From Glutinoglossum americanum (Eukaryota; Ascomycota; Geoglossomycetes; Geoglossales; Geoglossaceae), in the NCBI GenBank assembly GCA_020080175.1, contig JAGHQL010000147.1, positions 1 through 64,000 of the forward strand: 64,000 bases of DNA, in the 5' to 3' direction. Below are positions 1 through 11,063 of the stretch, in pieces. The first letter of the stretch is position 1. Each line of letters starts with the position of its first letter. Both the position numbers and the translations under genes were made by a program. The notes beneath the pieces are model-generated. The model worked only from the letters and a program-made list of their open reading frames with translations, had not been told where the DNA came from and ran no database searches.

Positions 1-73
<73 letters not shown>

Positions 74-80
74 GAGGGGG
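1..80. repeat. G homopolymer followed by GGA repeat
   Basis: Fifty G in a row are followed by about ten GGA/GAG units. In the frame of the downstream gene this reads as an unbroken polyglycine run of about 27 residues. A pure G run of this length at the very edge of the sequence could also be a sequencing or assembly artefact, so its length should not be trusted. Confidence 0.9.
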
Positions 81-261
81 CATGCAGGCGAATAGTAAGG
101 CTAGTACGGTTGAAATGGCCATTGAGTATATCAAGGCGCTGCAAAAGGAACTTCTCGAGACTAAGGGGAGGCTAGAAGACGCGGAAAAGAAATTGGTGGG
201 AAATATGACGGATGGGCGGGGCTGTGATGCCTTGCGAGAAGCAAATGTGGGACGCAGTTGA
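1..261 (+). CDS. bHLH transcription factor, 3' end only
   Basis: Partial gene; only the C-terminal part is in the window, ending with TGA at 259-261. After the polyglycine run the frame reads NSKASTVEMAIEYIKALQKE and continues as a Leu/Glu/Lys heptad-like helix. This is the classic second helix of a basic helix-loop-helix domain, starting in the Lys-Ala-Ser/Thr-Val motif, with a short leucine-zipper-like extension. The polyglycine would therefore lie in the loop between the two helices. The basic region and helix 1 are upstream of the window. The family is known to bind E-box DNA as dimers; the target of this member cannot be read here. Only about 30 residues follow helix 2, so this is the true C-terminus. 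Confidence 0.75.
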
Positions 262-1310
262 GTTAATTTTGGCTTGGGTCTCTCTGGAAGTTCACGACCG
301 TATTTTCACTTCAGTCTGGTGGGATGTGTGATAAGGACTTTGAGATCACGATGACACGCCCAACGATACCTTCATGAAGTTGATGTTTTTCTTTCTTTTT
401 GCCACTCCCTATGGTTTATTTTGTCCTGCTGGCTCTACATATATACACCCTCCCGCCACTTTTTACCTTACTCGATTGCCGTTATCTTACCCTCTTAATC
501 TGTTCAATCGGGAGTTCTGTGATCTTGATTTCCGTCGCGGCGCCGATGTTGTTTATTTCCTTTCTCCGATTCTCGGTCGTCTTCACACCTTATCGGATAT
601 CGAGTAAAGTACCATGAGGGCTCCTTTTGTCAACGGGACGAGTGGGGTTCTATTTGTATGTACATACTTCACCACACACTGTAACCTCTAGAGACCAACT
701 ACAGGCTCCAGCATTGTTTGCCCGGTGCGTTTCTACCTTGGTTGTATATAGAAGCAACAGCCATTCTAGGCTGCGAGAATGGGAAGAAAAATACGTCACG
801 TGGCTCGCAGCCATCTTGGAGCTGCCGAGAAGCGGGTATATTTCTCGTGGTGAGATGCCTAGATTGGGGCCCCATCCCGGCTATTTTTCTAGATTACTTG
901 TTCTTATCGTTTTCGTGCGGTGGCCGTCGATTTGCTGGAAGAGCTAAGGGTACCCTGTGGCACCCCGAGGCAATCTGTGCGACATCCTGGGATGGTGAGT
1001 GGTTGGTGGGTGATGGGTGAGGAGTTGTTGAGTTTAGGCAGCAACCTTTTCCCGATTTTCCCTGACATCCTTCGCATACTACGCCATGCACCCCTCCTGC
1101 ACAAACCCGCACCCGGCATGACCCTATATCGCCCTAAACAGCCCTTGCAATTTAGGCAGCGATCTCTTCTTATACAATTACAACATTTCGTGATCGCCGG
1201 GCTGGATGGAGCGCGGCTCTCAGCTACGTTCTTTGCCGTACCTCGAGCGTTTGTTTCCTCCATTCTACCGCTCAGCAACGGGACCGACAGCGACAAAGTT
1301 GCCGACGACG
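262..1310. other. Intergenic, no gene seen
   Basis: 3' flank of the bHLH gene and presumed promoter of the next gene. Short open frames exist on both strands but none resembles a protein. No repeat or RNA gene was recognised. Confidence 0.5.
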
Positions 1311-4300
1311 AAGATGGAGGCTTTCCAGGGCGCCTCGGCGCTCCCTGTGCGACGATTGACCAAGATGTACTCTGATGCTAAGAAGTCCTACGACACCGTC
1401 ACCAAACCCGCAAAGACCGACGGGAGGGGGGAATCGCTCAACTCTTCATTTCTACAGCGGAAATTACGCATCCAGAAAGATAGGTTGATAACGTGGGGCC
1501 TTGATTGGAGCGACACCAGCACTGCTGAAACGGGAGACATTGACGAGTCGTTGGAGCGTGAAGGGTTGGCCGATGTGGTGTGGAGCATTTTGACATCGAT
1601 CAAGGAGATGTTGGATGAAGCGGAGCTCATGCAATGTCCAGATATTAGCACATTTGGCCAAGAGAAAGTCGCCCCGGACAGACCGAACCCTGTAGACCTT
1701 CTCCGCGACCTGACCACTTCAATCGACACTCTTTATGATCTATCCCGGTCTCGACGAGCGCTGCGCCAGACCCCGAGTGTAGACACAAAACGGCAGTACT
1801 TCGGCAGTGGTCCGTCCACGCAGGATCCGGAAAAGTCGTCGAAAGACCCATTCGCATACTCACCAACTCCCCAAAATGTGTCGTCACGGGTGGAGACGTC
1901 TCTATCGATTGATGCATCGTCCGTTATCATCCCTGGGAATAGCATGCAACCCCCTTCTTACGAATTGACACTGGCAACTCCCACTACCCCCGTCCCCTTC
2001 CCAGTTGTCCCCTCGAATTCGGCAGCTGACAATTCACGAACGATGGGCTATCTGCGGCAGCCGCGAACGTCAGCAAGTCCGTGGGCTAGGGATGGGAGTC
2101 AAGGGACTATTCCAGTGCTCATCGAATACGCACATTTCGATCCTATCTACTCGACTACCATGATCTCTCCATCGCTCTCGCGCCTTGAGAGTTTAGCAGA
2201 GGCATTGCATCAGTTTGGAGATAGCCCAAGGGCACAACACTTTAAGGTGCTGAATCTGCTCGGATATTTTGAGGATCCCACGGGAGCTCGTTATGGGCTG
2301 GTCTATGAATTACCGTCTACCATCTATAGGGGTCCCGTATCCCTCGTGGATAGCAACTTGGATAATTTAAAACCCATAAATCTCCTATCTGCCCTGGAGG
2401 CTGGGCCCACGCCTGGGCCCATACCTACTCACCCCGTAGTACCGAATCTGGAAGATCGTTTCCGTCTCGCGTTCAACCTTGCCACCACTCTCTACTACCT
2501 ACATGCTAAAGGGATCAAACACCGCGACATCAAGAGCGCCAATGTCATTCTGTTCCCATCTTCCTCGGGGAGCGAACCGCAAGATCGAAGAAAAGCGGAT
2601 CTTGGGAACCCTTACCTTGCATCCTTTGATGTTTTCTCTGAGTACGACTTGGAAAAAGCTCAGGACTCCGATGTTCGTAACATATACCGTCACCCTAATG
2701 ATCCGCTCATAAGCCGGGCCGACACCCATCGGGACAGCACATTGACCTTCGACCTCTACGGACTTGGCATGGTCTTACTAGAGATTGGGCTGTGGATGCC
2801 ATTGAAGTCATTTTGGAAGCTCAAGTACACGCCAGGCATCTTCAAATCTAGAATCGAATCCATCTACGTTAGGAAACTGGCATCTAAATGTGGTAGCTTG
2901 TACATGAAAGCTGTTGAGAGTTGCTTGGTGGCCCCTGATATCGAACTCTCCGGGAATACCCACGGATCTACCTCGGAAATGGGGGGATTCTACTGGAATG
3001 TTATCAAACGTTTGGAAAGGTGTTGCTTGTTTGATGGCCCCGATCCGGCGGCGATTGGCAGTCGATCGTTTGGCCCCTTGCATGGTGGCTCATTACATTC
3101 TCGGGCTGCCCAATGGGCTGGGCCAGCATCATCTACGTCGCACTTCAAGGCTCACCCCTCGCCGTGGCCGGAATCAAACCCCTTCGACCCTTTGGAAGTC
3201 CCCCAGGAACTCGTCCCGCCGCCTCGCCCTTCCGGCGCACCGTCTTGTTTCGTGGAGCACGGTGACCAAGTGGAAGTGCGCCCGGGCGTGAATTCCACCC
3301 AGCCTCCCGAGGCAGATGTTCAGGCGGTACGGCGTCCTGCTCCTCCTGTGGCGGAACCTGCTAGCAGGCCGAGATTGAAAGTGCATCCTGTTGTTACCAC
3401 GCCCGCTCAATTAGACGACTGGCACAGGAATCTACTTCCGAGGCTTGAACGAATCCTGGAAAAGGCTTTGGCCGATTCAGCGGAGACTGTGACAATTGAT
3501 CTGATTGGTGTTGGTGAGACTCAACTCACTGCTCGGCCAACGATCTTTGTCACCTGTGCCAATGTTGGGAAGGTCAAGGGTGTGCTTAGCCGAAGATTTA
3601 AGTACGACAAGTCATCGTTTGATCTCAAAGTTCGAAAGGGCAAAGTCCGGCGATCGACGGCAAGGAGACGACGCCCAAAGCCGAATTTGCCTGGCCACTC
3701 GTCCCTGAATCGAGATGATCCTGAGAACATACCAGCAAAGAATCCTTTCTACCAACATCGTCCACTATGTGGAGCTTCCATTGGAGCGTACTTTGATGAT
3801 AAGCATCTACCCCCTGCGACCTTTGGGGGTGTTGTATTGGTGGATAAAAAGCCTCTCGCCATGACCGTACATCACCTCCTGGATGCTCCGAGCGAAGAGG
3901 AAGATAGCGATTTTGATGACGATGGTAACTATCGCTCGAATGCGCGCTGGCTTTCGAATTACGACATTCCCACTACTGAACAAGGCGCTCCTGGAAGCTA
4001 CACGTACAATATTCAGGACTACAGTTTCGAGATCTCTGATGACGATGAAGGCATGTATTCAGCTTCGGAATTCGACTATGATTCGGATTCTCCATCGGAT
4101 GAAGGCGATGATCAAGAGTCAGAAGACGACTCATGCAGCGCCACCGAATGGGGTGATTTGCCCGGATTTGACAAGGAAGAGAGACCCGACATCATCATTA
4201 CACAACCCGCTATTGATGATGTTGATGACGATTTTTTTCCCAACGAAGAAGATAAAGACGAAGAACATCTTAGTTCGCACACCCTAGGCCGTGTCCACGC

Positions 4301-5300
4301 CTCTTCCGGTGTGCGCCGATGGCAGAAAGATGGTGTGAAGCATGAGATCGATTGGGCACTGCTCAACATCAATGAAGACCGACTGCAGCCGTACAACCTG
4401 ATCCAAGGAGGCAAAAGATTTTGCCCGCAACACCAGGAGGATTTCATCCCCAAACTAGTCTCGCCGGTCTATCGGCACAGCGAGTTTTCTCCGGAGGAAG
4501 ACTTGTACCCTACTCGCGTGGCCAAGACAGAGGACCTGAGCCAGCTGAAGGTCCACTGCCTGGGCCGCACGAGCGGACTCCAGGGTGGTATCATCTCCGC
4601 GGCTATGAGCTCACTGAAGATCTATGGGCGGAGAACATACTCTCGTAGTTGGCATGTAGTCGGAAGATTTGGCGGTAAGCCGACGTCCATCTATATCTTT
4701 CATAATCCACAGCTAACGTGAAATATAGTGGGCGGCGACAGCGGTGCCTGGATCATCGACAACGAACAAGGCCGCGTATGCGGCCATGTCCTCGCATGGT
4801 GCTCTCGCAACGCCATCGCGTACTTCTGTCCAATGGAAGTTCTCCTTGAGGACATCAAGCGCAACCTCCCCGCCGAAACCGTCGAGCTTCCCAGTGCCGC
4901 TCCCGTAATCGGGTTGCTAGCGGCGAAGAACCCGGAGCCGGAAGAGGAGGTTGTGAAGGACCTAGAGGAGGAAATGTCTGGTCTTAGTATCGTTACTCCA
5001 GTGAAGTCTATTGATGCGGCTAGTGCAGCGGTGGTGACGGAAGAGAGTCTAGTAGATGGGATAGAGGGCTTGGTGATCTCGCCGACGGCGACTTCTTTAT
5101 CCCCGGTGGCCACAATGATAACCACTGTATCGCTCCCCAACTCACCTATCTCTCGCGCCTCATCACCAAAACAACAACGTATCACCTCAACAGGAGGTGA
5201 CTCCCTCACCTCTTCCGCCACCGCCACCGTAGCCATGGTAGCTGGTCTAGAGAGGCTACCGATTGGAGGTGCTAATGGGGGTAGGGAAGTCATGGTCTGA
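1311..5300 (+). CDS. HeLo-like / pseudokinase / trypsin-like protease fusion protein
   Basis: Exons 1311-4674 and 4729-5300 (54-base intron GTAAGC...TAG, branch GCTAACG); 1311 aa. I chose the ATG at 1311 because it has a better start context than the in-frame ATG at 1206. Residues 1-120 are helical and resemble the fungal HeLo/prion-inhibition region (QRKLRIQKDRLITWG, then a conserved Trp-Ser-Ile-Leu helix). Residues about 260-560 form a kinase-like domain with HRDIKSAN (His404, Asp406), but the Asp-Phe-Gly position reads SFDVFS (Asp440), and no glycine loop or VAIK lysine is visible, so it is probably a pseudokinase. Residues about 840-1150 carry a chymotrypsin-like triad: VHHLL (His854), EIDWALL (Asp1014) and GGDSGAW (Ser1126). 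A long Asp/Glu-rich insert lies between His and Asp. The tail is Ser/Thr-rich. HeLo plus kinase recalls MLKL-type death effectors. The cell-death role is inference. Confidence 0.75.
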
Positions 5301-6147
5301 TTTCTTGATATTTATGCCTCTTTGGTTATGGGACGGAGGACTTTCTTTTTTTTTTTTTTCCAATCGGGGCTTTACATCTACGCATGATAGGGTGGTTTGA
5401 ATTTTTTTTTTTTTGGCTAGGAATGAAATAAGGAATATATAGGATGAAATACGAATTTCCTTCCATCTTTTGCCTCCTCTACTCGGGATTCCCCCCTTGC
5501 TCCTTGGTTTAGTTTTCTAGGGGATAAAAGTACGGGATGGATGGGGCGGTTGGATATATATATAAAACAAGCAAATGTTTATGGGTTTGGGAAGTTTCTT
5601 GGGGGGGGTTATAATATCACTATCCTGCGACTTCTTATGTTCCTGCCTATCCACTTTCGCTATGAAAGGCGAGCGATGATGGATGGCTTATTTATTATGG
5701 ATACCTTGTTTGTGTGGGGAGGGGAGGGAGAAAAGGGCTACTTGTCTGCATAAGACCTGACTTACCCGACCTATTTGTCATGCACAATAGCATACAATAT
5801 GAACTAGCGATTGCAGTCCTGCTGAAGCTTGGATAGCCGTGTGCACTTTTGAATCGGTTGATGGGTGTGTGCCTCTAGGACACCTGCGGGACACCTGTAT
5901 ATTAATTACGTGAGACACCCGCTCGCTCCGACTCCCCAAACGAAAAGCGCCGTTTTAACGAGTATGAAAGTAAACCCCCAACCTGTTTAGCTATTCTTTC
6001 AAAGGCGTGGTGGTGGTGGATAGGTTGAACGGGTGGTGATGTCAGATAGATAGGATAAAGACAACCTCCCGCACCCCATCCCTATCCCAGCGAACCAAGA
6101 GAAAAGGGAAAGTGTTTAAAAAAAAAAAAAAAAGGGGCTAGAAAGCC
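5301..6147. other. Convergent intergenic region
   Basis: 3' flanks of the protease-fusion gene and of the Nnf1 gene. It holds several T runs (5344-5359, 5402-5414) and an A run at 6118-6133, and no convincing gene. Confidence 0.5.
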
Positions 6148-6997
6148 TCAGCCAGGCACCGCCCTCACCTCCCCATCCAACCTCTCAGCCTCCCTCCCCA
6201 AACCCTCCACACCCTCTCCTTCCCCCCTTAACCCCTCCACCGCACCCCCCAGATCACCCACCACCTCCTCCAACCCTTTGAGCAGGTTCGCGATTTCCTC
6301 CCGCTGGGCCTGGATGGTTGTAGAGAGGAGGGCGTTTTGAGATTGGATGGTTTGGAGACTGGCGTTGAGCTGGGATTGGGTGTGCGACAGGTGCGGGTGG
6401 AGGTGAGCGAGGAGGAGGGCGGGCGGGGGGAGGGTGTGTGGGCTGTAGGGTGGTTTTGTTAGTTGGGATTTTTCTTCCTTTCCCTCTTTCCGCGTTTTTT
6501 TTTTTTTGGGGGGGGAAAGGGGTGCGGTGCAGGGACGGCTCTTACGGGGCTGGAGGCGGCTGCGAGGATGGAGCGCGGGCCTTGCGCTTGCGGGCTTCGG
6601 CGATCAGGGAGTCGAGGGCGTTGAGGTTCGGGACTACGTTTCGTTCCAGCAGGATGGTTTCGAATTCCGCCTACAAACCACCCCGCCCCTATCGTCAGCC
6701 ATCACCGATCCGCCAATCCTGCAAAACAACACCCCTTCCTCTCAATCGCTCGGAAATGCGCAAGCGTACCTTCGCCCTCGCCTCAAAAGCCCCCAGGAGC
6801 TGCGACCAGAGCTTGTAGAGAAATCCGGGACAGTGCTGCGCTGGCGTCGGGAAGCACGACGCGAAGTTTTGGTAGTTGCAGGTTTTGATCGTGTGCGTGA
6901 GCGCGTCGGTGAAGATTGTTTGGAAGGCGGAGGCGCGGCGGCCGGGGGTCGCGGGGATTGGAGGAGCGGGAGGAGGGGAGGGGGATGGGGAGGGCAT
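6148..6997 (-). CDS. NNF1: Kinetochore MIND/Mis12-complex subunit Nnf1
   Basis: Exons (minus strand) 6997-6770, 6670-6546 and 6442-6148; 215 aa; introns of 99 and 103 bases, all phases consistent. The start is the first ATG of the frame, followed by a Pro/Ser-rich leader. Residues about 20-76 read RASAFQTIFTDALTHTIK, then an N-F-A-S-C-F-P block, the hallmark Nnf1 N-terminal helix in which DNFAACYPT-like motifs recur. Exon 2 gives EFETILLERNVVPNLNALD, the second conserved Nnf1 block, followed by a basic Lys-Arg stretch. Exon 3 gives a coiled coil (LNASLQTIQSQNALL, QREEIANLLKGLEEVVGDL). Nnf1 pairs with Mis12/Mtw1 in the MIND complex, which links CENP-C to the Ndc80 complex at the kinetochore. 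Length fits the family (about 200 aa). The identification rests on remembered family sequence. Confidence 0.85.
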
Positions 6998-7529
6998 GGT
7001 GGCGGGTGGGGTGGTGTGGCGGTTTTGGTTGTGGATTGCGGGGATGGTGGATGGGGTTTTGTTTACTTTGACTTTGGTGTTGAGGCTCTAAGGGGAGGCT
7101 CGCGTGCTGCTTTTGTGGGTCGATGGTGGGAGGGGTAGGGCGGCGGGGGGTCCGGTGATACGGGGCAATGGGTTGTCTTACCTCATGTATTTAATATGGC
7201 CATTTTGCGTTCGAGGGGATAGTGTCACCATCGCCTTGGTAGTCCTGGTGAAGTAGCAGCGCCTTACGCCTTGTATGCGGGTAAATCGTTGCTGTTAGAC
7301 GGTGTAGCCACCACCTGATGTGGAATACGTACCTTTGTACAGGCTAACGGGAGTAGTGTAGCTTGATTGATTGGGTTATTAGGTTGAGAGATATGTTTGT
7401 GGCGTATTATATTGTTGCTTGTTATTGCTTGTTATTGCTGGGAACTGATCGAAGATAGATTCCAGAGAACCGGGTCCGTGTGACCATCAATACGCATAAG
7501 TAAGCGTTTAAGGCTTCACTACCATGTTC
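6998..7529. other. Intergenic, no gene seen
   Basis: Promoter side of Nnf1 and upstream flank of the tRNA gene. It contains a short imperfect repeat of TTGTTATTGC around 7416-7440. Nothing else was recognised. Confidence 0.5.
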
Positions 7530-7600
7530 GGCCGTGTGGCCCAATGGTAAGGCGCTTGACTACGAATCAAGAGACTCTGGGTTCGAGCCCCAGCATGGTC
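7530..7600 (+). tRNA. tRNA-Arg (ACG anticodon)
   Basis: The 71-base sequence folds as a full cloverleaf. The acceptor GGCCGTG pairs with CATGGTC, with two G-U pairs. The D arm is GCC...GGC, the anticodon stem is CTTGA/TCAAG with loop CTACGAA (anticodon ACG, read as ICG after editing), and the T arm is CTGGG-TTCGAGC-CCCAG. There is no intron. The internal B box GGTTCGAGCCC lies at 7580-7590. The CCA end is not encoded, as usual for nuclear tRNAs. Confidence 0.95.
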
Positions 7601-7604
7601 AATA

Positions 7605-7611
7605 TTTTTTT
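7605..7611 (+). terminator. RNA polymerase III terminator
   Basis: A run of seven T starts five bases after the end of the tRNA-Arg gene. This is the expected stop signal for RNA polymerase III. Confidence 0.85.
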
Positions 7612-8030
7612 CCGGGTGTGAACGCGTGAGTTCGTGCCCACGTTTGCTCTTTTTGTATTTTATTATTTCTACTGCTTTTTATGAGGGAGGAAGTGAGAAA
7701 GACCCTGATATCATGGTCGTTGCTGGCCAACTGAGCGCGAGTGGGTGCACATGACATTAGCCGCATCGCAGCTTTCGGCGCGTTTTCATTCGGGAACGCG
7801 ATAGGAACTTGGCTTGATTTTTGAGCCTCATTCACATAAGAAATCTGGACAGCTTTGGGCTCGGTGATTACTCCTTCGGGTTTCTGAGGCTTTAATTCCT
7901 GTCCTTTCTGCGATCAGCGACTGGAGATACCCGTCGAGTTCACTGTGCTTAGTTTGAAGGAAACAGTAGCGCTCCTATTTATTAACAAACCTTTCGTGCC
8001 CACGTCTCACTTGCCATCACCATCATCACT
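7612..8030. other. Promoter and leader of POB3
   Basis: Spacer between tRNA-Arg and the POB3 start codon. The bases just before the start are pyrimidine/CAT-rich. No separate gene was seen. Confidence 0.5.
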
Positions 8031-10314
8031 ATGTAAGAGACTTTCAATTCGTAACCTGTGCTCACCTCATGCATTCAAGCTAAGCCTAACTTACAGGGAA
8101 AGCTTCGAGAATATTTATCTTGATCTGTCTAAACAGCTAGGCAAGTGTCGTTTCGCTGAGACCGGGCTGGGCTGGAAGCCAGCGGGGGGCGGCGATACGT
8201 TTACTTTAGATGCTACCAGTATCGCTAGTGCGCAGTGGAGTCGCGCATCGAGGGGGTATGAGTTGAAGGTATTATCGCGGACGTCAGGGATTCATCAGCT
8301 TGATGGGTTTTTGCAGGAGGTGAGTGAGGGCCTCTTATTTCGGACACGCAAGAGGATGCTAGGGACTGGGAATCGTCGTCTTGCTTGGGAGAACGAGTTT
8401 TCACTGATCCTTTGGTGACAAGGACTTCGAACGACTGAGTAAAATCTTCAAGCACTCATACAGCGTCAATCTAGAACACAAGGAACATGCCCTGAGAGGA
8501 TGGAATTGGGGCAAAGGCGAGTTTGCAAAGTCGGAGCTCGCCTTCATGGTCCAGAATAAACCTGCTTTCGAGATTCCGTACTCAGAAATTTCTAACACCA
8601 ATCTCGCGGGGAAGAATGAGGTGGCCGTAGAGTTCTCTTTACCAGCCAACAGTGAGGATACTGGTACCAATGGTCACCTTGGAGGGGCACGAGGGCGAGG
8701 GAAGAAAGCTGGAGCGGGGAGAGATCAGCTTGTAGAGATGAGGTTTTATATCCCGGGCACGGCGAAGAAAGGCACAGATCCCGATGGGGCGGGTAGTAGT
8801 GATGAGGAAGGGGACGAACAGGAGGAGCAGAATGCTGCGACTCTGTTTTATGATACACTAATGGAGAAGGCTGATATTGGTGAAGTAGCGGGAGATACTT
8901 TTGCTACATTTCTGGATGTTCTGCATCTTACTCCTAGGTGGGAACCACCCCTCCTGTACTCGGTTCTCTACAGCAGCGGTGTCGTCGATTTAACAATTTT
9001 TCAATGTGTCTACACAGGGGCCGCTACGACATTGACATGTATGAAAACTCCTTCCGGCTCCGCGGCAAGACGTACGACTACAAAATCCAATATGATCACA
9101 TTAAGAAATTCATGCTTCTTCCAAAACCGGACGACCTCCATACTCTAATTACGATCGGATTAGAACCGCCGCTCCGTCAGGGACAAACGCGATATCCTTT
9201 TCTTGTGATGCAGTTTAAACGTGACGAGGAGGTCGAGGTTGATCTTAATATGACCGAGTGAGTTATCTCAATCTGAATGAGTTGGAGGTACACCTTTGCT
9301 TATATACCACACACCATAGGGAACTATTGAAGGAGAAGTACAGTGGAAAGTTACAAGCGCATTATGAGAGTCCTCTTCATGCAGTCGTCGCACAAATCTT
9401 CCGCGGTCTGACCGGCAAGAAGGTAGTGACTCCATCAAAAGACTTTGTGAGGTATAAAAAATCTACCGATATTTCATCATCTACTATCAAATCTATTATT
9501 CCTTCAAGCGAGCAGAGTGGTGAAGCTTACATGGGAGTCATGCCCGGCAATTCCAGTCACCACCAGCAGTCTGGTGTCAAATGCTCCATCAAAGCGAACG
9601 AGGGACACTTGTACTGCCTCGACAAGAGCTTCATGTTCGTGCCGAAACCCGCGACGTATATTGCGTTTGACAACGTATCGAGCATCACCATGTCGCGAGT
9701 CGGTGGGGCATTGGCCGCGAGTCGAACATTCGATATTACGATCACGTTAAAGGGAGGGGGAGGCGAGCATCAATTCAGTAATATCAACAGGTGAGAAGTT
9801 AAACCCTGATTCCTTTCAGTTTAAGGAGGGACAGACCACTAACTAAGGAGCTGGGATCAAAAGAGAGGAGCAACAACCTCTCGAAGAATTCTTCAAGCGA
9901 AAAGGCCTCCGCACAAAAAACGAAATGGTCGATGACGTAAGCCTTCTCACCTTCAATAAAAACTCACCCAAAACATCCCCCCCTCCCCCTTTACTAACAT
10001 CCTCCAAGTCCAGCGCCCTAATCCAAGCCGCCCTGGCCGATGCCTCCGACCTAGCCTCCAGCGCCGACGAATCCCCCTCCAAACCGAACAACAACGCAGG
10101 CGGCATGCGCGGAAGCGCCGACGAAGACTCAGAATCCGTAGACGAGGATTTCCACGCTAGTTCGGAGTCGGACGTCGCTGAGGAGTATGATTCCGCGCAC
10201 GAGAGCAGTGGGAGCGAAGGCGAAGAGGAGGAGATGGACGTCGATGTCGACGATGGGGAAGATGCTGAGGAGGAGGAGAGGCCAAGGAAGAAAGTTAAGA
10301 GTGGGGGAAAGTAA
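8031..10314 (+). CDS. POB3: FACT complex subunit Pob3 (SSRP1 family)
   Basis: Exons 8031-8032, 8097-8319, 8423-8937, 9018-9257, 9320-9790, 9864-9936 and 10009-10314; 609 aa. The start codon is split: AT at 8031-8032, intron GTAAGA...ACAG, then G at 8097. The N-terminus ESFENIYLDLSKQLGKC is characteristic of fungal Pob3. Next come GLGWKPAGGGDTF, HALRGWNWGKGEF and FEIPYSEISNTNLAGKNEVA (PH-like SSRC block), then the tandem PH middle domain (LQAHYESPLHAVVAQIFRGL). A strongly acidic Ser/Asp/Glu tail with a short Lys/Arg end covers about residues 525-609. Pob3 with Spt16 reorganises nucleosomes ahead of RNA and DNA polymerases. There is no HMG box, as expected for fungal Pob3 (supplied by Nhp6). 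The 72-base intron 9937-10008 keeps the frame if retained. Confidence 0.93.
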
Positions 10315-11063
10315 GTGATTGGTGTTGTTTCCCTTTTTCCCTTTTTCTTTTTCTTTTCCATTCTTTTCCACCACTGGAGGAGGGCGGAAGGGAGAGGGGA
10401 TTCAATTGTCATGTATTTGGTTCGTTCCTGTGTTTAACGGAGAGAGAAGGCTACTCTACTACTTACTTCCTTTTTGATCATCGTCGCCATCACCGCTGTT
10501 GATAGATAGGTGATGACAAAAATAAACAAAAAAGTAAAACAGAAAATCGTCCGGATAGTCACGTGCATGCATGTATACTCCTGAGCATACTCGGAATAAT
10601 GCGGTAGATTTGGCCGCTCGGTCATCATCACATCACACGCAGGGCTACCGAAGATTCTAACTGCCAGTCCCATATCCCATTTTCATTTCATCTAGAAACA
10701 AGCTTTTCTTTTCTCCTTCATCTCCACATGCAGCCCCGATCGAATCTGGTCTGATCTTTCTCATGATTTTTTCGTGACGGAGAGCCGGAGAAATAAGAAA
10801 AGGAAAAAAAACACAAGATGCCCTCGCTCCAGTGCTATAGTTTAGGTATGGGTGGGAGTAAAAAAAAATACACGTTAGAAATTCTCCTCGCGAGAAATAG
10901 GTATCCACCTCTATGCAACACACGCTAGACGGAGACGAGGGGTAGGTAGTAGTCATGAGGCAAGGGAAAACTAGGCCAGAGAGCAACCAGCAGAGCCGAA
11001 GTGGGAACGATTAATGCTAACTACACGCTTGCTCCTGTCCTCCTACTGCCCGGCAAAATTAAC
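10315..11063. other. Convergent 3' flanks of POB3 and HSP90
   Basis: The two genes end toward each other. The stretch is rich in T and A runs, with no convincing gene or RNA. Confidence 0.55.
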
